Source: a virus. Taken from it: a stretch of DNA of 41,302 bases. Each line of letters begins with the position of its first letter. Position 1 is the stretch's first letter. The translations under genes were made by a program, and so were the position numbers. Under the pieces are notes generated by a model that worked only from the letters and a program-made list of their open reading frames with translations, did no database searches and had not been told where the DNA came from. Where the stretch lies: positions 1 through 41,302 of the IMG/VR virus record IMGVR_UViG_3300008012_000054; one strand, given 5' to 3'. This document shows positions 34,201-39,979 of this stretch, one piece after another.

Positions 34201-35712
34201 ATTGATTTTGATTTTGAAATGTATTTTACTCATGATAATGTTTTTGATAGGAATACAAATCATGTGTTTAAAAATGGCAAATTTTGGGATGGCATTGCTC
34301 TTATGTCAACACATGCTCCTGTGACACAGCAAGAAGTTGAGCATAGATTTTATGCTAACAGTAAGAAACATGATGTAGTTGCAAGCACACCAAAACCTTT
34401 TCCTGTATATAATATTGAAACATATAATGATTATCTCAATGCATTTGATGAATCACCGTCAAATATGTTCTGGGGAACTACACCTAATATTAAAATACGT
34501 GAAGATTTTGATATGCGCATGTATATTGATATACACAACAGTTATGATAGAACAATTAACCATGCTTTTAAGCATAGCGTGAACGGTAAAGAAAAATACA
34601 ACGGATTATTTTTGTTTACAAAACATGCACCGTTAACACAAAAAGAAATTGAGTATAGAACTATAGGTAGACGTAAAGAATGGGATATTGTTGCTAGTGG
34701 CCCTGTAGTGTATGATAGGTTTACAATTAACACATATAACGATTACAAAAAAGCATATAACATGTCAAAGACAGAAATGTTTTGGATTATACCAAGAGAA
34801 GTCAATATAGAACCTAATTTTGATTTTGACTTGTATTTTTCACATGACCAAGATTTTGAAAGATCTACAAATCATGTGTTTAAAAATGGCAATGCTTGGG
34901 ATGGTGTAGCACTAGTAAGCAAAAAATCTAATATTACAGAACGAGAAATTCAAATGCGGTTTTTTGCAAACAAAAAAGAATACAATATTACAGCTAGTCA
35001 ACCAAAACCTTATGATATTGTGTTTATTAGCAAAGATGAAAAAAGTGCAGATGAAAACTTTGAAAGATTATTAAATCAATTTCCAGACAAAACAATACAC
35101 AGAGTTCATGGCATTGAAGGCATTCATCAAGCACATATCATGGCTGCAAAAACTGCTGAAACTGAGATGTTTTATGTAGTAGATGCTGATGCACAAATTG
35201 TAGATGATTTTAACTTTGATTACTACATTCCTAATTACGATCCTGATAGCAAACGCACCGTTCACGTTTGGAAATCTAAAAATCCAATAAATGGACTAAT
35301 TTATGGTTATGGTGCTGTAAAACTATTGCCTAGAGAGTTAACATTGAATATGGATACTAACAAACCTGATATGACAACAAGTATAAGTCCATTGTTCAAA
35401 GTAGTAAACAAGATTTCTAATATTACAAAATTTGATACAGACGAATTCAGCACATGGCGCAGTGCCTTTAGAGAATGTGTAAAGTTAAGTTCACGTGCAA
35501 TTGACGGACAACTAGATGAAGAAACTGAATTTAGATTGAATGCTTGGTGCACAAGAGGTAAAGATAAACCGTTTGGTAATGCGGCGATTAACGGTGCTAA
35601 TCAAGGCAAAAAATACGGTGAATATGCTGCGAAAAACTTAGATTATTTAAATAAAATTAATGACTTTGATTGGTTATACGAACAATTCAATAAGTTCAAA
35701 AACAGTTTGTAA
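31222..35712 (+). CDS. Giant repeat protein made of glycosyltransferase-like modules
   Basis: 1,496 residues. The body consists of units of about 100 residues, each centred on T-E-M-F-W (residues ~166, 265, 365, 463, 567, 672, 776, 879, 982, 1082, 1186). After that come (F)DF-x-x-x-x-x-H, YDR-x-x-NH-x-F, an NG(L/V)xLxSK strand, 'TQKEIEHR' and a 'VVAS' linker. The last unit (~1270-1370) reads 'TEMFYVVDADAQIVDDF' and keeps an Asp-Ala-Asp motif plus a preceding 'YDIVFISKDE' strand. That looks like a real GT-A half-domain and shows what the other units derive from. The N-terminus has a related partial unit ('YVWIVDKNIETL', ~51). Middle units lack the DxD, so they are probably binding or structural. 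It is coupled to the glycosyltransferase by a 4-base overlap. No signal peptide or membrane segment. Its 3' end overlaps the convergent Nudix gene by 39 bases. Confidence 0.75.
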   Translation: MRAFDRFERYGQKIYNGQDVLKNHFLHSYPIHYTKDTMDYSVVKDYQDHDYVWIVDKNIETLRTFPWHFRPTEVGIHCFPYVYKRSKRIISWDKVKLVPTKIDTEHRIEQKHICAKYDVLCGEESFNIFFIGKESDDEYQKLIKRFPNIEIAQDYYDAQNKSDTDMFWLVPNDVEVSEFFKFSYIPDDWSQQYIHVFSNGSARSKDGIILGCKYYNPTTNELQHRFYAEKKDVSIVASKPKKFPQYNFNSYEEYRKVLDNIEGDMFWWIPNDVELEENFDLSFYIDHMNQYDRHINHVFLNDKSYDGVMLFSKHCPIGKKEFEHRFIVVKKEHEVVASRPKKFDTFVVNSWSDYKRAMENTTTEMFWGIPSDVDVVKELDLYFSHHNQYDRNITHVFLNKKTYDGVVLYNVNTKLSKKEVEHRFYSKKKQWEEVYSIPKPFDVFEVETYEDYIHAKSSATTDMFWLSSPQINDYQSARDQFYISHHDIIDRNQVHVFEHDHDGISNFNGLMLVPKSIKLTENEISHRHPVNRKEHNTIMSVPAPYEYFQIDDYDEYVTALKTSRTEMFWMSSRNINTSGFDFDFVLEHSNTYDRNINHAFLHKVDDHAGCLYNGLFLCSKHSPLTQKEVEHRHLVNVKQHSVVGSFPVKYDKFIIDTYSDYLYAFTHSKTEMFWGVCSNLEDDEDFDFTLSFTHDNKYDRSINHAFLNQGFDSVNYNGYFLFSKKSPVTEKEIEHRHILNVKEWKVVASRYAQYDIHFIDTYDEYLEAMEKSVTELFFAVSRNINTDNWDFDLHFDHTNRFDRFTNHAFIHEVKGMQLYNGVFLLSKHKPVTQKEIEYRHIVDAKHWDIVASKECMYDEFVIETYGQYLDALKASDTEMFWGLSNNIDTSIFDFDYYFSHDNEYDRKINHTFLHEVNDKGYRNGLFLFSKHAPVTEKEIEHRHLVKAKNWPVVASIPVKYERFVVNNYTDYLSAMDSATTEMFWAIPSDVEVDIDFDFEMYFTHDNVFDRNTNHVFKNGKFWDGIALMSTHAPVTQQEVEHRFYANSKKHDVVASTPKPFPVYNIETYNDYLNAFDESPSNMFWGTTPNIKIREDFDMRMYIDIHNSYDRTINHAFKHSVNGKEKYNGLFLFTKHAPLTQKEIEYRTIGRRKEWDIVASGPVVYDRFTINTYNDYKKAYNMSKTEMFWIIPREVNIEPNFDFDLYFSHDQDFERSTNHVFKNGNAWDGVALVSKKSNITEREIQMRFFANKKEYNITASQPKPYDIVFISKDEKSADENFERLLNQFPDKTIHRVHGIEGIHQAHIMAAKTAETEMFYVVDADAQIVDDFNFDYYIPNYDPDSKRTVHVWKSKNPINGLIYGYGAVKLLPRELTLNMDTNKPDMTTSISPLFKVVNKISNITKFDTDEFSTWRSAFRECVKLSSRAIDGQLDEETEFRLNAWCTRGKDKPFGNAAINGANQGKKYGEYAAKNLDYLNKINDFDWLYEQFNKFKNSL
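31690..35330 (+). repeat. Twelve-unit tandem array with TEMFW core
   Basis: Core Met codons (Leu in unit seven) at 31717, 32014, 32314, 32608, 32920, 33235, 33547, 33856, 34165, 34465, 34777 and 35167. Spacing is about 294-315 bases, then 390 for the last. Units are recognisable in protein but diverged in DNA, so the amplification is not recent. Confidence 0.88.
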
Positions 35713-36108
35713 TTTTTGTTGGTTTTGTTTACTGCGTAATGTATTTGCTAATCCGTTGTGCAGAGGCTTTGGCCAACTGTTAAATGATACCCAAGCATAG
35801 CCGTTGTGTTCATTATTTAAAACTGGGATAAATTCTTTTTCAATTACACAAAGATATGTATGAAATAAAAAGTTTTCGTCTTTGCTTATAAATGTTTCTA
35901 ATGGTATTGTTTTTTTGATTTCAGGAATACTGCCTATTTCTTCTCTGATTTCTCTACGTAAACCTTCCCAAGCAGTTTCTTTGTCTTCGTTGGTTCCACC
36001 AACAAGACCCCACACGTTTTTATTCTTACTTTGTGTTCTATGTAGGAATAAAAATCTTTGTGTATCTAATGTATAAAATAGTGCACCACTACAAATAATT
36101 TGACTCAT
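35674..36108 (-). CDS. Nudix hydrolase
   Basis: 144 residues with a complete Nudix box, G-x5-E-x7-REUxEExGU: 'GGTNEDKETAWEGLRREIRE' followed by EIG. It starts 'MSQIICSGALFYTL' and has 'RFLFLHRT' as the usual beta strand before the box. Nudix enzymes hydrolyse nucleoside diphosphates linked to another group (oxidised dNTPs, NADH, Ap4A, sugar nucleotides, RNA caps). The substrate cannot be read from the sequence. It is the last gene of the leftward gp14-gp15 unit, 8 bases after the gp15 stop, with no clear Shine-Dalgarno, so it probably relies on re-initiation. Its 3' end overlaps the convergent repeat-protein gene. T4 has NudE elsewhere; orthology is not claimed. Confidence 0.9.
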   Translation of the reverse strand: MSQIICSGALFYTLDTQRFLFLHRTQSKNKNVWGLVGGTNEDKETAWEGLRREIREEIGSIPEIKKTIPLETFISKDENFLFHTYLCVIEKEFIPVLNNEHNGYAWVSFNSWPKPLHNGLANTLRSKQNQQKLQTVFELIELFV

Positions 36109-36116
36109 ATATATAA

Positions 36117-37607
36117 TTATGGATCAAGGTATATTTCCCATGTTCCTACTGAATATTCACCTTCGTAGCTTTGTATCCATTCTTCGCCTGTCCATGTATA
36201 CATAACATTAGTGGCTAAATTTCTTTGATTAATACCATTTGTGCTATCTGTGCTATCAATTACAATGTGCCAACGGCTTCCGTCCCATTCAATAACATCA
36301 TTTGCATTTGCTACAAAATCTGTGCCGTTGGAATTTTTCCAAGCGTCTGGACCATCATATAGATAGTTATATGGAGTATCACCTACGTCTCCTCCTACAT
36401 TTTCGCTTGGATTTAATGGTTCTAACAATAGCAGTCTGAGTCCAGGTGTTTTATCATTAGTTGGATTGTATATCGAAGGTTCAACAATTTTATCAAAACT
36501 TGTGTAGCTGTTTGAATTTCTTGCAGGTCCTTCAATAATATCTCCTGTAGGTAAAGTGTCTGTATCCCAGTTGACAACCAATTGCGTTTCGTCTAAACTG
36601 TTTAGTGTAATATCTCCTATTACAAAACTACCACTTGCTGTCTGCAAACGTATCTGGCTTAATCCGGCTGTATATGTTCCAGGATAAGATTCAATTACTG
36701 TTCTCCAATTGGTTTTACCAACTACATTTTTATCAATTAATCTAGCTGTGGTTCCTAAAATATAAACACCATAATTTCTATAATTGTGTGCCACTGTTGA
36801 CCTTTGTGATACTGTCGCTGTAATATCTGTTTTAGTTGCTGGATCGCTATTTATTGAAGTGGTTTTCTTAATAGGCACAGGAGTATCTGCATATGCACTA
36901 AGTTCTGGAAATGAGTCACCTAAGTTAATTGTGCCTCTAGTTTCGTCAAATATATTTGTAACAATTTGAGTAATAACACCAAGTTTTTTAACTTTAGCCG
37001 GTGGTGAAATAAAGATAGGTGTGCTAAAAGAAAGTGTGCCTACATCAATTTCACTGTCTACGCCAATCGGTTGTGTTCTGTTAGAAAAACTAATTTGTTC
37101 TAAATATACAGCAGTCAAACTTGTCCAATCTACATAATTATCAGTTGTCTGTATTTCCAAACTTGGATTAAACATCATTAATATTTGTTCCATAATTTGT
37201 AATTTTTGATCAGTGTTGCTGCTCCAAATATCTAAGTTAACTCTCAACATATAAGGTGTAGGCATAATACGTTCAACTGTATAATTTTTGCCTTGTGTGT
37301 TTAAATACTCATTACCGTTTTCGTCGTATGCACGTTCTCTGATATTAACTTTTTCTACATAACTAGCATCTGCTAAACGTTCTCTATCTAATTCTAAGTT
37401 AGTGATATATACAGCCATACGTGGAACACTAGGCAGTTTATTTTCACTGTTGTCTCTAATAATATTTGCAACTTGTCTTGTTAAATCACCGTAGGTGACA
37501 GGAATACTTTTAATTGTTCCATTGCCATCTTTATATGTAAAGTTACTACACAATCTAATAATTTGTGTAATATATCTTCTAATTTGTCCGTCATAAAAAT
37601 GTTGCAT
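36117..37607 (-). CDS. gp15: Tail sheath stabiliser / tail terminator gp15
   Basis: 496 residues. The start 'MQHFYDGQIRRYITQIIRLC' followed by 'IPVTYGDLTRQVANII' and 'LPSVPRMAVYITNLELDRER' is the T4-type gp15 pattern, and 'PYMLRVNLDIWSSNTDQKLQ' and 'IMEQILMMFNPSLEIQTTDN' continue it. In T4 gp15 (272 aa) caps the finished tail and joins it to the neck. The extra ~220 residues here form a C-terminal extension with Trp-containing 'IEWDGSRWHIVID' and 'YTWTGEEWIQSYEG' units. The ATG overlaps the gp14 stop by one base (TAATG). The pair forms a leftward unit with the Nudix gene. Confidence 0.85.
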   Translation of the reverse strand: MQHFYDGQIRRYITQIIRLCSNFTYKDGNGTIKSIPVTYGDLTRQVANIIRDNSENKLPSVPRMAVYITNLELDRERLADASYVEKVNIRERAYDENGNEYLNTQGKNYTVERIMPTPYMLRVNLDIWSSNTDQKLQIMEQILMMFNPSLEIQTTDNYVDWTSLTAVYLEQISFSNRTQPIGVDSEIDVGTLSFSTPIFISPPAKVKKLGVITQIVTNIFDETRGTINLGDSFPELSAYADTPVPIKKTTSINSDPATKTDITATVSQRSTVAHNYRNYGVYILGTTARLIDKNVVGKTNWRTVIESYPGTYTAGLSQIRLQTASGSFVIGDITLNSLDETQLVVNWDTDTLPTGDIIEGPARNSNSYTSFDKIVEPSIYNPTNDKTPGLRLLLLEPLNPSENVGGDVGDTPYNYLYDGPDAWKNSNGTDFVANANDVIEWDGSRWHIVIDSTDSTNGINQRNLATNVMYTWTGEEWIQSYEGEYSVGTWEIYLDP

Positions 37608-38764
37608 TAGTTATCTGCCTTTGGCTTTAACGCTTTACTTATACTTTGTCTTTCTGTAACACTTTCACCACCTATTGTCGATGTAGTTGTATTGTTTACA
37701 AAAGAGGTCTTTTGTGTTCTACGATCGTCTGTGTTACTTAATGTCATTCTGACGCCGTCTTCCATTTTCACCCATCTACTTCCGTCATATCTAAATAGTC
37801 TGTTTGGAAACATATCTGTTCTTAAAAAATAGTCTCCTGAAAAACTAGATGTCGGAAAAGTTATACCACTACCAAATGCTTCACCATTAGGAGCAATATT
37901 ATCTCCTATGAGATAACCTTTATATCCTTCTCGAGCAGGTGTTTGATTTATTCTATCAGCTAGTATATTTTTTTGAGATACATCAAGTGTATTAATATCT
38001 GCTGTAACAAGCTCAGGAACTCCAGTGTTGTCTACTTGTAATGTATATAAATTACTTGTATCATATCCACTTTTTGCTGAATCTGCATCTGCTTGTTGAA
38101 CAATAGCATTATTGATATTCATTTCCGTTTCAAACGTGCTTAACACATCACGTAATGTGTTTCCTTCTTCGTCACCTGCAGGCAAATCAAGAATTTCGCT
38201 AAATTCTTGTCCGTCATAAATTTGTTTTAATTTTACTCTATATAAATGAGGATACCAAGTTTGTGAAAAACCTTCTGCTGCACGATTTACATCTTCTACT
38301 ACATAATATCTTTTTAAAGCAACACTATAATCATTAAGTGCATATTCATCCTTTAAATGAGGAAATTCTATAACATCACCACTTAAAATTTTTCTACCAA
38401 GAGTCTTCACGCTGCTATTAATATGTATTGTCATAAACAATGTATCATTTTGTAAAAATAGTCCAAATTGACTTAAATTAAAATCAGTGTCTGCAACATT
38501 ATAAATTGCTCGCATAGTATAAACATCAGTGTCATATTTTCTATCACGATTTTCTAAAAATAGCAAATCCTGTATATTTGTTTCTTTTACAGCATCGTAT
38601 TGTGGTGTTGTTGCAGTTGCATCTACATCGCTTGGATTGACTGACCCTAAATATTTGTGAATATTAATATCAGTGCCGCCAATACTAAACTGTTCATAGA
38701 TAATTTTATCTAAGAATTCGTAGTCATTTGTTTTATTTGGTCTATATAATGATAAACGTGGCAT
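37607..38764 (-). CDS. gp14: Neck protein gp14
   Basis: 385 residues from the ATG at 38764 ('MPRLSLYRPNKTNDYEFLDK'), with 'IIYEQFSIGGTDINIHKYLG' and 'YDTDVYTMRAIYNVADTDFN' as in marine T4-type gp14. Later come 'RLFRYDGSRWVKMEDGVR' and 'LSNTDDRRTQKTSF'. gp14 joins gp13 in the neck between portal and tail. T4 gp14 is 256 aa, so this form is extended. An in-frame ATG five codons upstream (38779) lies within the TAAATA late-promoter-like element, so the second ATG is preferred. The predicted +1 falls on its A, implying a leaderless message. It is divergent from gp13 across a shared promoter region. Confidence 0.85.
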   Translation of the reverse strand: MPRLSLYRPNKTNDYEFLDKIIYEQFSIGGTDINIHKYLGSVNPSDVDATATTPQYDAVKETNIQDLLFLENRDRKYDTDVYTMRAIYNVADTDFNLSQFGLFLQNDTLFMTIHINSSVKTLGRKILSGDVIEFPHLKDEYALNDYSVALKRYYVVEDVNRAAEGFSQTWYPHLYRVKLKQIYDGQEFSEILDLPAGDEEGNTLRDVLSTFETEMNINNAIVQQADADSAKSGYDTSNLYTLQVDNTGVPELVTADINTLDVSQKNILADRINQTPAREGYKGYLIGDNIAPNGEAFGSGITFPTSSFSGDYFLRTDMFPNRLFRYDGSRWVKMEDGVRMTLSNTDDRRTQKTSFVNNTTTSTIGGESVTERQSISKALKPKADN

Positions 38765-38779
38765 ATGTATATTTAGCAT
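38764..38779 (-). promoter_or_regulatory. Leftward late-promoter-like element before gp14
   Basis: On the minus strand GCTAAATA, with TAAATA at 38775-38770. Five further bases put the predicted +1 at 38764, the A of the gp14 ATG. It forms an inverted repeat with the rightward element at 38779-38784. Confidence 0.55.
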
Positions 38780-38790
38780 AAATACTATTG
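38776..38790 (+). promoter_or_regulatory. Rightward late-promoter-like element before gp13
   Basis: GCATAAATAC, with TAAATA at 38779-38784 and predicted +1 near 38790, at the start of the GGAG Shine-Dalgarno (38790-38793). Three bases (GCA) separate it from the leftward element. Confidence 0.6.
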
Positions 38791-38800
38791 GAGAAGATCA

Positions 38801-39559
38801 ATGGCCGATTTAGTAACACAAAAACAAGAAATATTTGATTATGTAAATGCGTTCTTAGGCGGAGGCATGGTCGATGTGGAACTTGATCCTATACATTACG
38901 AAAGTGCTTTGATTAAGGCACTTTCAAAATATAGACAACGCACAGAACACAGCGTAGAAGAAAGTTATATTTCTCTAAAATTAGAAGAAGATAAAAACAA
39001 CTATACATTGCCACACGAAGTTGAAGAAGTTAGACAAATATATAGACGTAGTGTAGGCTCACGCACTGGCGGTGGTGACGGAGGTTCCTTATTTGAGCCA
39101 TTCAATTTAGCTTACACTAACACTTATTTGTTAGCAGCCAGCGGAGTAGGAGGACTAGCTTCGTATGAATTGTTTGCTCAACGTCAAGAATTAGTTGGAC
39201 GTATGTTTGGTAGTTTTATTGAATTTACATGGAATAGCTCAACAAAGTTGTTAACAATTTTACAACGTCCTAGAGCAAACGAAGAAGTGTTACTATGGTG
39301 CTATAATTATAGACCAGATAGTCAATTGCTAACCGATTATAGAGCCAAACAATGGATCAAAGATTATACACTTGCTGGTTGTAAATATATGCTAGGAGAG
39401 GCACGTGAAAAGTTTGCGACTATCGCAGGTCCTCAAGGCGGCACTAGCCTTAATGGAGCGAGTCTTAAAGCAGAAGCACAAAGTGAAATGGAAAAACTAG
39501 AAGCTGAAGCTGCACTAGCATTAGCTGGTGGAACAGGCTACGGATTTCTTATAGGTTAA
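38801..39559 (+). CDS. gp13: Neck protein gp13 (head completion)
   Basis: 252 residues. 'MADLVTQKQEIFDYVNAFLG' then 'VDVELDPIHYESALIKALSK', 'VEESYISLKLEEDKNNYTLP' and a later 'KQWIKDYTLAGCKYMLGEAR' match marine T4-type gp13 in order and size (T4 gp13 about 309 aa). gp13 docks below the portal and, with gp14, closes the filled head so the tail can attach. GGAG lies 7 bases before the ATG. The gene is transcribed away from gp14, whereas in T4 genes 13-14-15 run in one direction. Its stop overlaps the convergent DUF3310-like gene by 4 bases. Confidence 0.85.
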   Translation: MADLVTQKQEIFDYVNAFLGGGMVDVELDPIHYESALIKALSKYRQRTEHSVEESYISLKLEEDKNNYTLPHEVEEVRQIYRRSVGSRTGGGDGGSLFEPFNLAYTNTYLLAASGVGGLASYELFAQRQELVGRMFGSFIEFTWNSSTKLLTILQRPRANEEVLLWCYNYRPDSQLLTDYRAKQWIKDYTLAGCKYMLGEAREKFATIAGPQGGTSLNGASLKAEAQSEMEKLEAEAALALAGGTGYGFLIG

Positions 39560-39831
39560 AGATCATTATCATGCACATAAAGTTGTATTAGTGCGTAATG
39601 TAAAATTTTTAACAAATCTTTACGAGCATCATCACGGGTTCCTTTTTTTCCATAACGGTTTGCATATTTGTCAACATTCCCCATACAAAAGCCAGTTCCG
39701 TGACCTCTATCAATGATTACTTCTGTTGACTGAAATTTATTACTGCTGTAATGCCCATCGTATGTTTTATCAATATATTTTGAAAATTCTTCAATGTATT
39801 TGTTTTCGTCAAACTTATAATCAATGTTCAT
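39556..39831 (-). CDS. DUF3310-like small protein
   Basis: 91 residues. The C-terminal two thirds, 'FCMGNVDKYANRYGKKGTRD' followed by 'DARKDLLKILHYALIQLY', has the G-N-x-x-K-Y-x-x-R-(Y/F)-x-x-K-(G)...D-x-x-K shape of DUF3310 (SaV-type) phage proteins, whose role is unknown but which usually lie near nucleotide-metabolism or replication genes. AAGAGGAG precedes the ATG at 39831. Unlike its neighbours it has a consensus sigma70-type promoter, so it is likely an early gene inside the late structural block. It is convergent with gp13. Confidence 0.72.
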   Translation of the reverse strand: MNIDYKFDENKYIEEFSKYIDKTYDGHYSSNKFQSTEVIIDRGHGTGFCMGNVDKYANRYGKKGTRDDARKDLLKILHYALIQLYVHDNDL

Positions 39832-39848
39832 ATAATGCTCCTCTTAGT

Positions 39849-39884
39849 ATCATTTAATATAACAGAGTTTTTTACAATTGTCAA
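39849..39884 (-). promoter_or_regulatory. Consensus sigma70-type promoter for the DUF3310-like gene
   Basis: On the minus strand the -35 TTGACA (39884-39879) is a perfect match. A 17-base spacer and a -10 TATATT (39861-39856) follow, with predicted +1 near 39849, about 18 bases before the ATG at 39831. It is the clearest host-polymerase-type promoter in the window. Confidence 0.75.
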
Positions 39885-39902
39885 GCATAAACTACGCATA
39901 TA

Positions 39903-39930
39903 ACCGCTAAAATCGCGGTATTTTCACCGC
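39903..39930 (+). other. Two mutually exclusive hairpins upstream of gp18
   Basis: ACCGC (39903-39907), GCGGT (39915-39919) and ACCGC (39926-39930). The middle arm can pair with either outer arm, with 7- and 6-base loops. TTTT follows the first hairpin. They lie between the divergent DUF3310-like promoter and the gp18 late promoter. Possible weak terminator or protein-binding repeat. Confidence 0.4.
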
Positions 39931-39934
39931 ATAC

Positions 39935-39949
39935 TGATAAATATTAATA
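39935..39949 (+). promoter_or_regulatory. Late-promoter-like element TGATAAATAT
   Basis: TAAATA at 39938-39943, predicted +1 near 39949, about 31 bases before the gp18 ATG. GATAAATA differs from TATAAATA at the first base only. Confidence 0.65.
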
Positions 39950-39979
39950 GCAACAACATATCCACGAGGAGAAATTAAA

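Noticed and set aside
38765-38779. Upstream ATG at 38779 as the gp14 start
   Set aside because: It lies within the TAAATA promoter-like element, lacks a Shine-Dalgarno, and the conserved family sequence begins at the second Met.
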